64,000 bases of DNA from an uncultured Bacilli bacterium (GTDB taxonomy: Bacteria > Bacillota_I > Bacilli_A > ML615J-28 > CAG-698): positions 25,663 through 89,662 of the forward strand of contig CANQVC010000002.1 in NCBI GenBank assembly GCA_947627195.1, written 5' to 3'. Shown in pieces: positions 53,248-62,286 of this stretch. A program made the position numbers and the translations under genes. The notes beneath the pieces were generated by a model, which searched no databases, was not told where the DNA came from, and saw only the letters and a program-made list of their open reading frames with translations. How positions within the stretch are numbered: the first letter of the stretch is position 1; the number at the start of each line of letters is the position of its first letter.

Positions 53248-55875
53248 TTAATTAGATTCAATATTAGTTAATATTTCTTTACATTCATTTAATTCATCAT
53301 CCATATATTTATCATTTTGCTGATTCATAAATTCAAAAAGCTCTTTTGCTTCAAGAGCTAACTTCTTTGCTTCATCTCTATTTGATTGTTTTAAATAAAT
53401 TTTACTTAAAAGCAAATTGACAGTTCCAAGTTCTTTTGCTCTAGATTCTTTCTGTGTAACCATCAAGCTTTCTAAAATATTTTTACTTTCTATTAAATGT
53501 TGAATTGATAAATCAAAATAATTTTTCTCATCATTGGACAAATAATAATAACAAGAAGCAATCACATATAAATCATTAGCTAGTTTATGAATTTCTGCAT
53601 TGTGATTTCTACTGCACTCTTGACGTCTTAAATCAATTCCTTTATTAACCCATTGTATTGCCGTTAAATAATCTTTTGATAGTGCATAATAATTTGAATA
53701 ACATATACAAATATTTGCATAAAAATCTCTAATTAAATCAGGTTTGACAGCATAAACTTTTTCACAAATTTGATTAGCTTCTAATAAAAGTTTTTTTACT
53801 TTACTATTATATTCTTCAGTTTCATAAATTCTATTTAAACCCTTATTCTCTATGTCTTTTAACATAACAAAATAAAGACCAATATGAAAGTTTAAAGCAA
53901 ATGTAGCATCTTTAACATATGCATCAAAGTTACTTTTAAGTAAGTTCTTATAAATCAAATATGCCTTTTGATGATATTCACTAGATAAATTATATTCTTT
54001 ATTACTTGCTAGAAAAGCCGCATAATAAAAATAATTTTTTGCTAACTGGGATTCAAATACATCTGGCTCTTTTTTATGCATTTCCTCTCTTAAAGCAATA
54101 GAAGATTTATGATATAAATGAGCTTTATCAGGATTTTGCAAATATGCGTAATATCCCCCTAAAACAAAATAAATATCAGCAAGTAGTGGAGCATATTTTT
54201 TGCTATCATTTTTATATAATTCCATAGTCATTGGCAAAGCTTTTTGCTCTAAATCCTCTTTTACCTCATCATAATCATTCATTTTATCATAATTAATAAA
54301 TCCACGGATATAATATAATCTAGATAAAGCTGGTAATAACTTTTTATTATCAATATATCCACTGCTTTCGTAAAATTCAATACCTTGATTTATGTAATAT
54401 AATGCTTTATCATCTTCATTAATTTGATCAAAACATAATCCTAGTTGCATATATATTTTCATAATTACATCAACATTATTAATTTCATGAACCACATCAT
54501 CAACTAAACCATAACCCTCATTCAAATATTTATTAGCATTAGAAAAATCATTTATAATATTATAGCCTTTACCTAATCTATAACATACTAAAAGTAAATT
54601 ATTAATGTTCATTTCACTATTTTCTTTATAATAATAATAGCTTGATAATAATAAATTTATACCCTGATTTATTTTGTCAGAGCAATTCAAATAATAATTT
54701 CCAATTCTGTCAATTAATTTATATTTGATTTTTTTATTTTGAATATCGTTTAAAGTAAATAAAATTTTATCAACTAAATTATTTAATATAGAAAAATCAT
54801 TTCTTACATACAAATAGTCAAAATATTTTATACATGAATTATAGTTATCTGATTTAAATCTTAATTCTAAATCACATGCTAATTCATAATTTTCTTTAAC
54901 ATAATTTTCTGCATCATTACCAATAATTTCATTATGATAATATATGCCTTGAAACAAAGCGTTAATTATATCATTTCTATCATTTTTACTTAAACCGTCT
55001 TTACAAAATTTTTTTAATACTTTGCTAGACAAAAGATTAGATGCTTCATAATATTTATTTTCTTCAGATAACTTTTGTGCTTCTTCCAAAATTGAATTGA
55101 TTGAATCGTTATTAATAACAGGTACATCTAATGAAAAAAGTTTATTACATATAGATAAATTTAATTCTTCTAATTCAGCGTATAATAATTTCAATTGATC
55201 AGTTAATTCATCAATTAATTTAAAATGGTCTGAATTATCAATTTTTTCTTTAATTTGTTTTATCTTTTCAAACTTTGCCGCAATAGATGGTCGTTTAATA
55301 TAATCTGGTATATTTTCTAAACTTAAAATATCGCCATCTTCTAAATATAATTTTTTTGATTCAATTTTAAATGAAAACTTAGAATTTATCGATGGAAAAG
55401 TTTTAACAAGCATTCTAATAATTTCATAAATGATTTGATCTCGATTATCTATTAAAAATTTATCTTCATACTCTTTATAGTAATATTTTAAATCATTATT
55501 TAAAAAATCTTTAAATTTTTTTACCGATTCATCTTCGCTATCAGTTTTTTGAAACATTACAGCAATATATGGTTTATTTAATAATTGATAATTTTTTAAA
55601 GCTAGATCAAATTCTTCTTTTGAAATAGTTCCTAATTTTTTTCCAACTAATAAAATAAATAAATTAGAAGATATAATTTCTTTATTATAATTGTTCTGAG
55701 TTCCTTCTTTACTAACAAATTCAACATGTGGACTACTAATACAGAAGTCAATAGAAAAATCTTTATTTTTTGTTATATTATTTAATTGTTCAAACCAATT
55801 ACTTATATATTTTCTTTCTTCTTTGAATTCATCTATTGAACTTGCCAAAAAAACTTTATTTATATGATCTAACAT
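53248..55875 (-). CDS. DUF4062-like (TIR/SLOG-related) domain fused to TPR repeats
   Basis: 875 residues. Residues 1-160 match the DUF4062-type fold common in conflict systems: INKVFLASSIDEFKEERKYI, LFILLVGKKLG, EEFDLALKNY (candidate Glu87/88) and KPYIAVMFQ. A helical linker with coiled coil follows, and from about 270 to 860 there are many TPR-like repeats. DUF4062 proteins often pair with NACHT or TPR modules as sensors of infection; enzymatic activity is not established. It starts with GGAG inside the stop region of the GH78-like gene (four-base gap), so it is translationally coupled to it. Confidence 0.75.
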   Translation of the reverse strand: MLDHINKVFLASSIDEFKEERKYISNWFEQLNNITKNKDFSIDFCISSPHVEFVSKEGTQNNYNKEIISSNLFILLVGKKLGTISKEEFDLALKNYQLLNKPYIAVMFQKTDSEDESVKKFKDFLNNDLKYYYKEYEDKFLIDNRDQIIYEIIRMLVKTFPSINSKFSFKIESKKLYLEDGDILSLENIPDYIKRPSIAAKFEKIKQIKEKIDNSDHFKLIDELTDQLKLLYAELEELNLSICNKLFSLDVPVINNDSINSILEEAQKLSEENKYYEASNLLSSKVLKKFCKDGLSKNDRNDIINALFQGIYYHNEIIGNDAENYVKENYELACDLELRFKSDNYNSCIKYFDYLYVRNDFSILNNLVDKILFTLNDIQNKKIKYKLIDRIGNYYLNCSDKINQGINLLLSSYYYYKENSEMNINNLLLVCYRLGKGYNIINDFSNANKYLNEGYGLVDDVVHEINNVDVIMKIYMQLGLCFDQINEDDKALYYINQGIEFYESSGYIDNKKLLPALSRLYYIRGFINYDKMNDYDEVKEDLEQKALPMTMELYKNDSKKYAPLLADIYFVLGGYYAYLQNPDKAHLYHKSSIALREEMHKKEPDVFESQLAKNYFYYAAFLASNKEYNLSSEYHQKAYLIYKNLLKSNFDAYVKDATFALNFHIGLYFVMLKDIENKGLNRIYETEEYNSKVKKLLLEANQICEKVYAVKPDLIRDFYANICICYSNYYALSKDYLTAIQWVNKGIDLRRQECSRNHNAEIHKLANDLYVIASCYYYLSNDEKNYFDLSIQHLIESKNILESLMVTQKESRAKELGTVNLLLSKIYLKQSNRDEAKKLALEAKELFEFMNQQNDKYMDDELNECKEILTNIESN

Positions 55876-55878
55876 AAT

Positions 55879-57501
55879 TTACTCCAAAGTAGCATCTTTA
55901 ACAATAACGTTTATTTCTTTAGGTTTATTTAATTTAACTACTATATTATTTTCTTTACGATATATTTTTAATTCAATTGAACCATATGGTGTTGGATACT
56001 TATAATTAATATATTCTAGATTTCCAAGAAAAGGTTGTATTAAAATACTTTTACATCCTGGTTCTAATAATTTTATTCCAACAATTTCTTCAACAATGAA
56101 TGCTATAACACCTGCTGACCAACCATGACATAAACTGTGTCGAAATCCAACATAGCAATCCCTTCCAAAATCTCCGTGAATATCTTTTTTATTTTCCCTA
56201 GATAACGAATCAATTCCATATGTACTTTCTATCCACGAAATATCAAAATCTTCAAAAAATGTTGTTGCACCCATTTTAAGCATTCCATTATAATATTCAA
56301 TCATTAAATCAATGCTTTTTTGCTTTTCTCCACTTTCAAATAAAGCCTTTAATATAAAATAACTCATAAAAGTTGAAAAACCATGCGAATTATCTTCACT
56401 TAAAAAATGTGATACCGAACTATCAAATTCATTTTTTGCGATTGCTAAAAAAGCTTTTACTTGCTTTTTAGATTTAGCATTTATATTTTTATTTAGTAGG
56501 GAATTCAATTTAAATTTAATATGATTAGATTCAATTTTTAAATATTTAAACAAATTATAAGTTTTCTTCAAACAAAATATAGTTAATGCATGTACTCCAA
56601 CAATTTCATCATCTGTATTTGATGTTGGCCAATCGAAGAAATTAGATTTAAACACGGTATTACCATCATCTGTAATATTATCTAAAATTTGATTTGTTAT
56701 ACCAACAATATAATCAACATTAGATTCCAACAAATCAAAATCATTTGTCTTAATATAATAATCATGAAGAATAATTAACCACCACATAGAATACATTGGA
56801 ATATGATTCATCCAAGAGGTAACTGGAGTTTGATTTTTGACAAACATTAAAGAATTTTTTACTTCAGAAAGATCATTATATAAGCAACTCAAACTAATAA
56901 ATTCAGGATACAAATCTCCAATCCAAACTAAACGATCTCTTTTTATACCATCCCAAATATATTGATTTTGAATACACAAACTGACGGTTCTATTTGCAAC
57001 ATCATATATTGTATTTATTAATTTATTTGAAGAATTAAATTTTCCTATTAGTTTCTTATCGGTATAATATGATACTCCATAAATATTCTTAATTCTCAAA
57101 ATAGGATGTGATGTTATTTTGTCAATTTTAACAAATCTAAACCCTGTTTGCCCTGTCTCAATATCACATAAATTTGTAGTTGTAATCTCATAATCTCTTA
57201 ATGCATGATCATTAGTTGAATTTTTATCACCAATATTAGATAATGTTTCTGAAATAGATTCCCCAAATCTAATACGTAATTTAACTGGCAAATTTGTAAA
57301 ATTATATATTAAAAGACGTATGCCACCACATATTTCTTTTCCATAATCCAATAAAATACTAGATGTTTCTTGCATTTCTACAAAATCTTTTTCAGATAAT
57401 CCAATTTGCATTTCTTTTTTTTCAAAAAGGCATTCAATATTTTTAACTATTCCATCAACCGATATAATTTTTTTAGGCAATAAATATTCTTTCAATTTCA
57501 C
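55879..57501 (-). CDS. GH78-type alpha-L-rhamnosidase-like protein, short form
   Basis: 540 residues. The six-hairpin glycosidase motif WDGIKRDRLVWIGDLYPEF near residue 180 and SLCHGWSAG near 460 are those of GH78 alpha-L-rhamnosidases; a beta domain sits at each end. It is shorter than usual (700-1000) because the first accessory beta domains are missing. There is no signal peptide, so it acts inside the cell. Start GTG at 57501 with GAGG four bases upstream; a TTG two codons on is an alternative. Why a sugar hydrolase precedes a DUF4062-TPR gene with translational coupling is unclear. Confidence 0.8.
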   Translation of the reverse strand: MKLKEYLLPKKIISVDGIVKNIECLFEKKEMQIGLSEKDFVEMQETSSILLDYGKEICGGIRLLIYNFTNLPVKLRIRFGESISETLSNIGDKNSTNDHALRDYEITTTNLCDIETGQTGFRFVKIDKITSHPILRIKNIYGVSYYTDKKLIGKFNSSNKLINTIYDVANRTVSLCIQNQYIWDGIKRDRLVWIGDLYPEFISLSCLYNDLSEVKNSLMFVKNQTPVTSWMNHIPMYSMWWLIILHDYYIKTNDFDLLESNVDYIVGITNQILDNITDDGNTVFKSNFFDWPTSNTDDEIVGVHALTIFCLKKTYNLFKYLKIESNHIKFKLNSLLNKNINAKSKKQVKAFLAIAKNEFDSSVSHFLSEDNSHGFSTFMSYFILKALFESGEKQKSIDLMIEYYNGMLKMGATTFFEDFDISWIESTYGIDSLSRENKKDIHGDFGRDCYVGFRHSLCHGWSAGVIAFIVEEIVGIKLLEPGCKSILIQPFLGNLEYINYKYPTPYGSIELKIYRKENNIVVKLNKPKEINVIVKDATLE

Positions 57502-57671
57502 TTCACCTCATATAATATAAAATAATTTTTTAGCAATAACAGAATCTTTACTTTTTTGCTATAGTTCCTGAGAATAATTTAAAATCATACAAAAAATACT
57601 TAAATTTTTCCAAGACAGATAATAACTTAGAAACAATATTATATCTTAATAAGATATTTACAATAATCAAA

Positions 57672-58040
57672 TTATAATTCTTTCATGGCAACATAAAAAA
57701 ATATGCCTAATGCTATAAAATATTTCCCATCCATATAATCTTTTTTTATTACAGCATGCTTTTCTTTTACCAATTGAAGAAGATTATACGCCTCATAATT
57801 ATCAAAGTATTCCGCACTATCAGTAGTCCATAATTCAGGGTTAAAATATAAGTCCCATAAATCTTCCTTATATTTATTTATTTCTTCTATTAAATGTTGT
57901 TTACTATCTCTAACTTAATACCAACATGTTGAACCAAAAAATTTTATTGCATCAACAATTTTATCTACTTTATCTCTATCGGCATTAGAAAATGATTCAA
58001 ATATATCTTTAACTTCATTTAATTCGCTGACTTCACCTAT
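57672..58040 (-). pseudogene. Decayed small gene with lost start and in-frame stop
   Basis: In one frame it reads GEVSELNEVKDIFESFSNAD, RDKVDKIVDAIKFFGSTCWY, stop, VRDSKQHLIEEINKYKEDL, then FNPELWTTDSAEYFDNYEAY and FFYVAMKEL. The sequence on both sides of the internal TAA is natural, so a nonsense mutation split the gene; the start codon is also gone (ATA where ATG is expected, a few bases after a TAA). Acidic, one-domain protein of about 122 residues, family unknown; could be an immunity-type protein. Confidence 0.6.
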
Positions 58041-58056
58041 TTAATGCACCTCTTTT

Positions 58057-58431
58057 TTAATCAAAGTAATAAATTATATCTTCATAGGGCAAAATCTCAT
58101 TTAATAATTCTTTGCCATAAATATCACATAATTAATTATAAAACTTTTCATCTAAAATTTTATTAGTGCTTATATGTTTCTCTTTTATATCTTTCACTAA
58201 ATTGGACAACTGCTTAAATTTGATTATACTACCATTATTAACTTCAATTTGAATAGGATTATCACAATCTAAAATGAAAGGATAAGGAAATTCGGAAGAT
58301 ATGTTATCCAATTCACCAATAACAAACGTTCCAGAAATCTTTTCGACATCTTCAGAGTAGAACATATTATTTGTTATATAAAATTTTATTTTTTCTTTAT
58401 TTTGCAAAGTATCAATCAAATTTTTTAACAC
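58057..58431 (-). pseudogene. Decayed small gene interrupted by an in-frame TAA
   Basis: 99 codons from a GTG at 58431 (no ribosome-binding site) reach TAA after EKFYN. The same frame then continues LCDIYGKELLNEILPYEDII before ending at 58057. The continuation is natural-looking, so the TAA is probably a nonsense mutation. Small acidic protein with ISGTFVIGELDNISSEFPYP and NGSIIKFKQLSN; no family recognised. With 57672-58040 it marks a decaying edge of the island. Confidence 0.55.
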
Positions 58432-58768
58432 AATAGAATTAAAATAATAAAATACATATTTTTTTATTAGAAATGTTAATTATTCTATATTTTAACACAT
58501 AAAAAATTTTTTAAAGCGATTTAAAATCGAGTTATAGTCAAAAAGCCACATATTCATTAAATTTGTTCAAAAAATATTTATAGATAATTCCCATCTTGTG
58601 TCATTGCTAAATGTATACATATTGGGTCTTTTATATTCTATAAGTTTTTTATTTGATTTATTGCTTTACAATTGTATTGAATATGAGAACTTAAATACGT
58701 CTTTACCTTGCTTTTTGATAAAAAATTTAGTATAATAAATCAAAGTAGCAAAGAAAAAGGAGAAAAAT
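58432..58768. other. Right edge of the accessory island, promoter region
   Basis: No gene was found. Contains the promoter of the pseudo-ABC unit (58708-58736) and A+T-rich sequence. I saw no tRNA, repeat or attachment-like site that would mark an integration boundary. Confidence 0.5.
58708..58736 (+). promoter_or_regulatory. Sigma-A promoter of the pseudo-ABC unit
   Basis: TTGCTT (58708-58713), 17-base spacer, TATAAT (58731-58736), about 30 bases before the ATG. Confidence 0.6.
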
Positions 58769-59653
58769 ATGTCTGTATTGGTTTGTGAAGGAATCAGTAA
58801 GGTAAAAGGCAAAAGAGAGTTTGTGAAAAATTTTTCTTACAATTTTTTGGATAATCAAGTTTATGCTTTAATTGGGAAAAATGATTGGAGTCAAGATGAA
58901 CTTTTAAATTTAATTTGTTGCAAAAATAAGCCAACAGAAGGATGTGTATATCTTGATGGAGAACCTCTATATAACAATAACGAAATGAATGAAAGATTAT
59001 GTTATATTCCAAGAAACACAACATTTCCAAAATGGTTACGTATTATTGATATATTTCAATTATTTAAATTATGTTATCCAAAATGGGACAATGCTTATGC
59101 TTATGAATTAACAACTCATTTTCAAATATCATTAAAAGAAACATATGGTCATTTAAATGAAAGTAGAAAATCTCTTTTAATTGGCATTTTAGGATTAGCA
59201 AGTATGGCTAATATTACAGTATTTGATAATCCTATTGATAAAGTTGATTTAAAAGATCGTTATGATTATTTTCAATTTTTATATCGTCATCATGAAAGAT
59301 ATCCTCGTACTTTTATTATATCCACTAGTTTTATTGATGAAATTGATTATATTGTTGATAAAATATTATTTATTGATAAAGGAAGATTATTTGCTCAATT
59401 TACTATTGATGAAATAAAAGATAGTTTCCGTTATCTTTCAGGTAAAACAGAAGTTTTAAAATCTTTAATAAGTGGTGTGAAAGTTATTGGTGTAGAAGAA
59501 AGAGGAAAAACATTAACAGTTTGTATAAGACAAAAACTTTCTAAAGATGATACACGTAAATATCAAAAATATTTAATTAAAATATCGGAAGTTCCAATTC
59601 AAAATATTTTCATCTACTTAATGAATTTAAGAGTTATAAAGGAGAAAATATAA
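58769..59653 (+). CDS. ABC-type pseudo-ATPase (YtrB-like, catalytic motifs lost)
   Basis: 294 residues with the full ABC ATPase length and order but dead motifs. Walker A is LIGKNDWSQDELLNLI: Gln42 replaces the Lys and Asp/Glu the Ser/Thr. The signature is LNESRKS (no SGG). Walker B ends D153-N154, lacking the catalytic Glu; the switch His is Ser (STSFIDEID). IDKGRL near 205 and the C-terminal domain are retained. It therefore probably cannot hydrolyse ATP. It is followed by a six-helix protein through a TAATG overlap. May be a regulatory half of a transporter whose active ATPase is elsewhere. AAAGGAG precedes the ATG. Confidence 0.85.
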   Translation: MSVLVCEGISKVKGKREFVKNFSYNFLDNQVYALIGKNDWSQDELLNLICCKNKPTEGCVYLDGEPLYNNNEMNERLCYIPRNTTFPKWLRIIDIFQLFKLCYPKWDNAYAYELTTHFQISLKETYGHLNESRKSLLIGILGLASMANITVFDNPIDKVDLKDRYDYFQFLYRHHERYPRTFIISTSFIDEIDYIVDKILFIDKGRLFAQFTIDEIKDSFRYLSGKTEVLKSLISGVKVIGVEERGKTLTVCIRQKLSKDDTRKYQKYLIKISEVPIQNIFIYLMNLRVIKEKI

Positions 59654-60327
59654 TGCAAATATTACAATCTTTGAAACTTCAATGGATGAGTTTGAGATTT
59701 ATTTACTTATCTATGTTAATTTTTAGTTTTGTTTATAGCATTTTAGGATGTATATTTGTGAAAGATATTGATGGAGCAATTCCTTTTCTATTAGCATTTA
59801 TATTAATATTTATTTTCTTTTGTTTATGGATTGGATATTTTTATTCTTCAATTGGTAATACATATATGGCAATAAAACATAGTCGTAAAGCATTTGTTAT
59901 ATCTAATTTAATTGGTAATTTAGTTATGATGATGTTATTCTTCTTTTGTTATTTAATGATTAGAATTGCTTTAGTTATTGGTATTCATCAGTCTATTGGT
60001 GGTATTCATTTCTTAGTTGGCTTAACAATGACTTTATCTTTATTTACTTTAGGTAATGTAATTGGTTCATTTTTAAAGAAAAAAGAATACTTTTTATTAA
60101 TACCAATATTGTTATTTGTTTTATTGATAATCTTTTTACATATTCCTTTAAAAGATTTGTTTTTCAACTTTTCTTTAAGTTTATTGACATCATTTAAAGA
60201 TAATATAAAATATGTTTTACCATCTTATGGTTATATTCTTCTTTTTATAACAATTTGGATAATAACAACAATTGTTAATGATGTTAGATATCTTTTAATA
60301 AATGCAACAAAGGCCTACGATTTGTAG
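59653..60327 (+). CDS. Six-helix membrane protein paired with the pseudo-ABC ATPase
   Basis: 224 residues with about six hydrophobic segments (for example LAFILIFIFFCLWIGYFY and IPILLFVLLIIFLHI). No family signature is visible beyond the ABC-2-type permease pattern. The start overlaps the pseudo-ATPase stop by one base (TAATG), so the two are made together. It could form a membrane complex without transport, a sensor or a bacteriocin/antibiotic-linked exporter with another ATPase. Confidence 0.75.
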   Translation: MQILQSLKLQWMSLRFIYLSMLIFSFVYSILGCIFVKDIDGAIPFLLAFILIFIFFCLWIGYFYSSIGNTYMAIKHSRKAFVISNLIGNLVMMMLFFFCYLMIRIALVIGIHQSIGGIHFLVGLTMTLSLFTLGNVIGSFLKKKEYFLLIPILLFVLLIIFLHIPLKDLFFNFSLSLLTSFKDNIKYVLPSYGYILLFITIWIITTIVNDVRYLLINATKAYDL

Positions 60328-60336
60328 GCCATTTTT
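60312..60336 (+). terminator. Intrinsic terminator after the pseudo-ABC unit
   Basis: GGCCTAC/GTAGGCC (60312-60318 with 60324-60330), five-base loop, then ATTTTTT. The gene's TAG stop lies within the stem. Confidence 0.85.
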
Positions 60337-61013
60337 TATAACTCATTTGTCTTTTTACCAATTACTTTTTCAGGATTTTGATTTACATTATTCTTTATTA
60401 CTTTAAAATATACATGACTACCAAGAATACTATCATATTCACAAACACCACTTACTCCAAGAACATCTCCTTGTTTTACTTTATCACCTACATTAACACT
60501 TGATGAAGATAAACTACCATATTCAGTATATATTTCATCATCATGTTTAACTGTAATAACAAAGCCATAAATAGGACTTTCTTCAACGTTGACAACTTCA
60601 CCACTTAAACTAGCAATAACATTAAAATCACTTTTATCAGGATTCATGTAAGAAACACCATTACTAATATAGTATGTTTTTTCAAATTGAATAACTGCTA
60701 ATTCTTGATCGATTGTTGAAGCGGTAGCATCATAAAATTTACGAACAACATTATTATCACCTCTTAATGGGACAATGAAACTTTCTCTTTCAATTGGTTG
60801 TTCAGGTTTAGGATTATTCGGATTTTCATTTTGATTATTATCATCTTCTTTGTCTTGTTCATTAGGTAGAATAGGAGTATCAGGTTTTGGTTTTTCTGTT
60901 TTCGATGCAACACTTAGGGTAATAAAGAAAGCAGCAAATACAACAACAAGTAATGCAATAAATACAATTCTTTGTATTTGATCTTTGGTTAATTTTTTTA
61001 TCCAATTTTTCAT
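60336..61013 (-). CDS. spoIIQ: SpoIIQ-like membrane-anchored LytM (M23) protein
   Basis: 225 residues from the ATG at 61013 (GAGGTGA upstream). One N-terminal helix (about 15-36), a low-complexity Pro/Asn/Glu linker, then a LytM fold: FYDATAS, FNVIASLSGEVVNVEESPIYG, HDDEIYTEYGSLSS, VKQGDVLGVSG, and GSHVYFKV where active enzymes have HxH. These blocks match Bacillus SpoIIQ, which is likewise inactive and pairs with SpoIIIAH across the two spore membranes. A sigma-F-type promoter (61031-61059) lies just upstream in a hairpin. Confidence 0.87.
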   Translation of the reverse strand: MKNWIKKLTKDQIQRIVFIALLVVVFAAFFITLSVASKTEKPKPDTPILPNEQDKEDDNNQNENPNNPKPEQPIERESFIVPLRGDNNVVRKFYDATASTIDQELAVIQFEKTYYISNGVSYMNPDKSDFNVIASLSGEVVNVEESPIYGFVITVKHDDEIYTEYGSLSSSSVNVGDKVKQGDVLGVSGVCEYDSILGSHVYFKVIKNNVNQNPEKVIGKKTNEL

Positions 61014-61014
61014 T

Positions 61015-61052
61015 AAAATCACCTCAACAATATTATTTGCTGAGGTGATTTT
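61015..61052 (-). promoter_or_regulatory. Hairpin covering the spoIIQ ribosome-binding site
   Basis: Perfect 12-bp stem: AAAATCACCTCA (61041-61052 on the minus strand) pairs with TGAGGTGATTTT (61015-61026), which contains the GAGGTGA of spoIIQ; loop of 14 bases. Read-through RNA from the gene upstream would hide the site. It may also end transcription of DUF1146. Confidence 0.7.
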
Positions 61053-61059
61053 TTTATAC
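61031..61059 (-). promoter_or_regulatory. Sigma-F-type promoter of spoIIQ
   Basis: GTATA (61055-61059) then 14 bases then GCAAATAATA (61031-61040), against the consensus GYATA - 15 - GGNNANAHTR (9 of 10 in the -10). Transcription would start in or just after the loop of the hairpin, leaving the ribosome-binding site unpaired. Confidence 0.6.
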
Positions 61060-61090
61060 ATTTAATTTTAAAATATGTAATTATTATTTA

Positions 61091-61318
61091 TTAATTTATT
61101 TGAACAAATGCTAATATTCTTTCAATTATTTCTACGAATGCTAATGCAAACAATGATGCAAGAATAAAACTCATTAATAAAACTAAAATTTTGTATTCTC
61201 TTGCTTTTCCTCTACGAACAAATTTTTCAAAATCAAGGCAACTTAAACATTGATAAAATAAATAAATTGCTGGAATAAAGACAACAAAGAACCATATTGA
61301 TAATATTATATTGGTCAT
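61091..61318 (-). CDS. DUF1146 family small membrane protein (YwzB-like)
   Basis: 75 residues with two membrane helices (5-25 and 44-68) and the basic linker DFEKFVRRGKARE that marks DUF1146. Function unknown; in Bacillus the family lies near atp genes and spoIIQ-type sporulation genes. Its transcript would read into the spoIIQ hairpin. Confidence 0.8.
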   Translation of the reverse strand: MTNIILSIWFFVVFIPAIYLFYQCLSCLDFEKFVRRGKAREYKILVLLMSFILASLFALAFVEIIERILAFVQIN

Positions 61319-61459
61319 TTTAATAATTTCTCCTTATACTTTAATAAATGAATTCTTCCTATCATAAAACAAATAAATTCTTATTTTATAGGGGCTACTT
61401 TAATAATTATAGCATTTTTTATGATATTTGTAAACGAGATAATTTCATAATTTTAATAG

Positions 61460-61488
61460 TTTACTTGCCTTTATTTTTATGCTATAAT
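61460..61488 (+). promoter_or_regulatory. Sigma-A promoter of the sir2 unit
   Basis: TTTACT, 17-base spacer with TG extension, TATAAT at 61483-61488, about 70 bases before the ATG. Confidence 0.6.
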
Positions 61489-61560
61489 ATCATTCGTGTG
61501 TAATTAAACTAATCATTTAATATTACAATATAAATATACACAAATGTTATTGAAGGTGAT

Positions 61561-62286
61561 ATGATGAATGAAATTGAACAATTAAAAAAGATAATTAAAG
61601 AAACAAATAATATTGTATTTTTTGGAGGAGCTGGAGTATCAACAGAAAGTAATATCCCTGATTTTCGTAGTAATAATGGTATATATAAACAAAATAAATA
61701 TCTTTATCCAGCTGAACAAATGTTGTCAAGATCTTTTTATATTAGTCATAAAAAAGAATTTTATGATTTTTATTTACATGAAATGATATATGTAAATGCT
61801 AAACCTAATGACGCTCATTATGCATTAACAAAACTAGAAAAAGAAAATAAATTAAAAGCTATTATAACTCAAAATATTGATGGTTTACATCAAGAATCAG
61901 GAAGTAAAAATGTTCTAGAATTACATGGTAGTGTAAAAAGAAATCATTGTGAGAAATGTCATAAATTCTATGATGAAAAAGAAATTATTCAATATAATGG
62001 TATATGTCCAATATGTCATGGCTATATTGAACCAGACGTTGTATTATATGAAGATCCTCTTAATGAAGAAATAGTAAATAAAGCAATTAAAGCAATTAGA
62101 TCTTGTGATACTTTAATTGTTGGAGGAACATCTTTAAATGTTTATCCTGCTGCTATGTATATTAATTTCTTCCAAGGTGATAATTTAATATTAATTAATA
62201 TGTCTCCTACTTCTTTTGATAATTATGCAAATCTTGTTATTCATGATAAAATTGGTAAAGTTTTAAAAGAGGTTACAAATGAATGA
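61561..62286 (+). CDS. NAD-dependent protein deacylase, Sir2 family
   Basis: 241 residues. GAGVSTESNIPDFRS, TQNIDGLH and the catalytic His in LELHGSVKR are sirtuin hallmarks; a zinc site is CEKC...CPIC. It removes acyl groups from lysines using NAD+ and releases nicotinamide. AAGGTG precedes the ATG. No SLOG partner is fused here, unlike ThsA, so it is a housekeeping sirtuin and not part of the accessory island. It overlaps the next gene by eight bases. Confidence 0.95.
   Translation: MMNEIEQLKKIIKETNNIVFFGGAGVSTESNIPDFRSNNGIYKQNKYLYPAEQMLSRSFYISHKKEFYDFYLHEMIYVNAKPNDAHYALTKLEKENKLKAIITQNIDGLHQESGSKNVLELHGSVKRNHCEKCHKFYDEKEIIQYNGICPICHGYIEPDVVLYEDPLNEEIVNKAIKAIRSCDTLIVGGTSLNVYPAAMYINFFQGDNLILINMSPTSFDNYANLVIHDKIGKVLKEVTNE

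Noticed and set aside
57672..58431. Stop codon reassignment (TAA read as an amino acid)
   Set aside because: All conserved genes use TAA as a stop; two decayed frames do not justify recoding.
61561..62286. sir2 as part of the immune island
   Set aside because: Stand-alone housekeeping sirtuin, about 3 kb beyond the island with conserved genes between, and not fused to SLOG.
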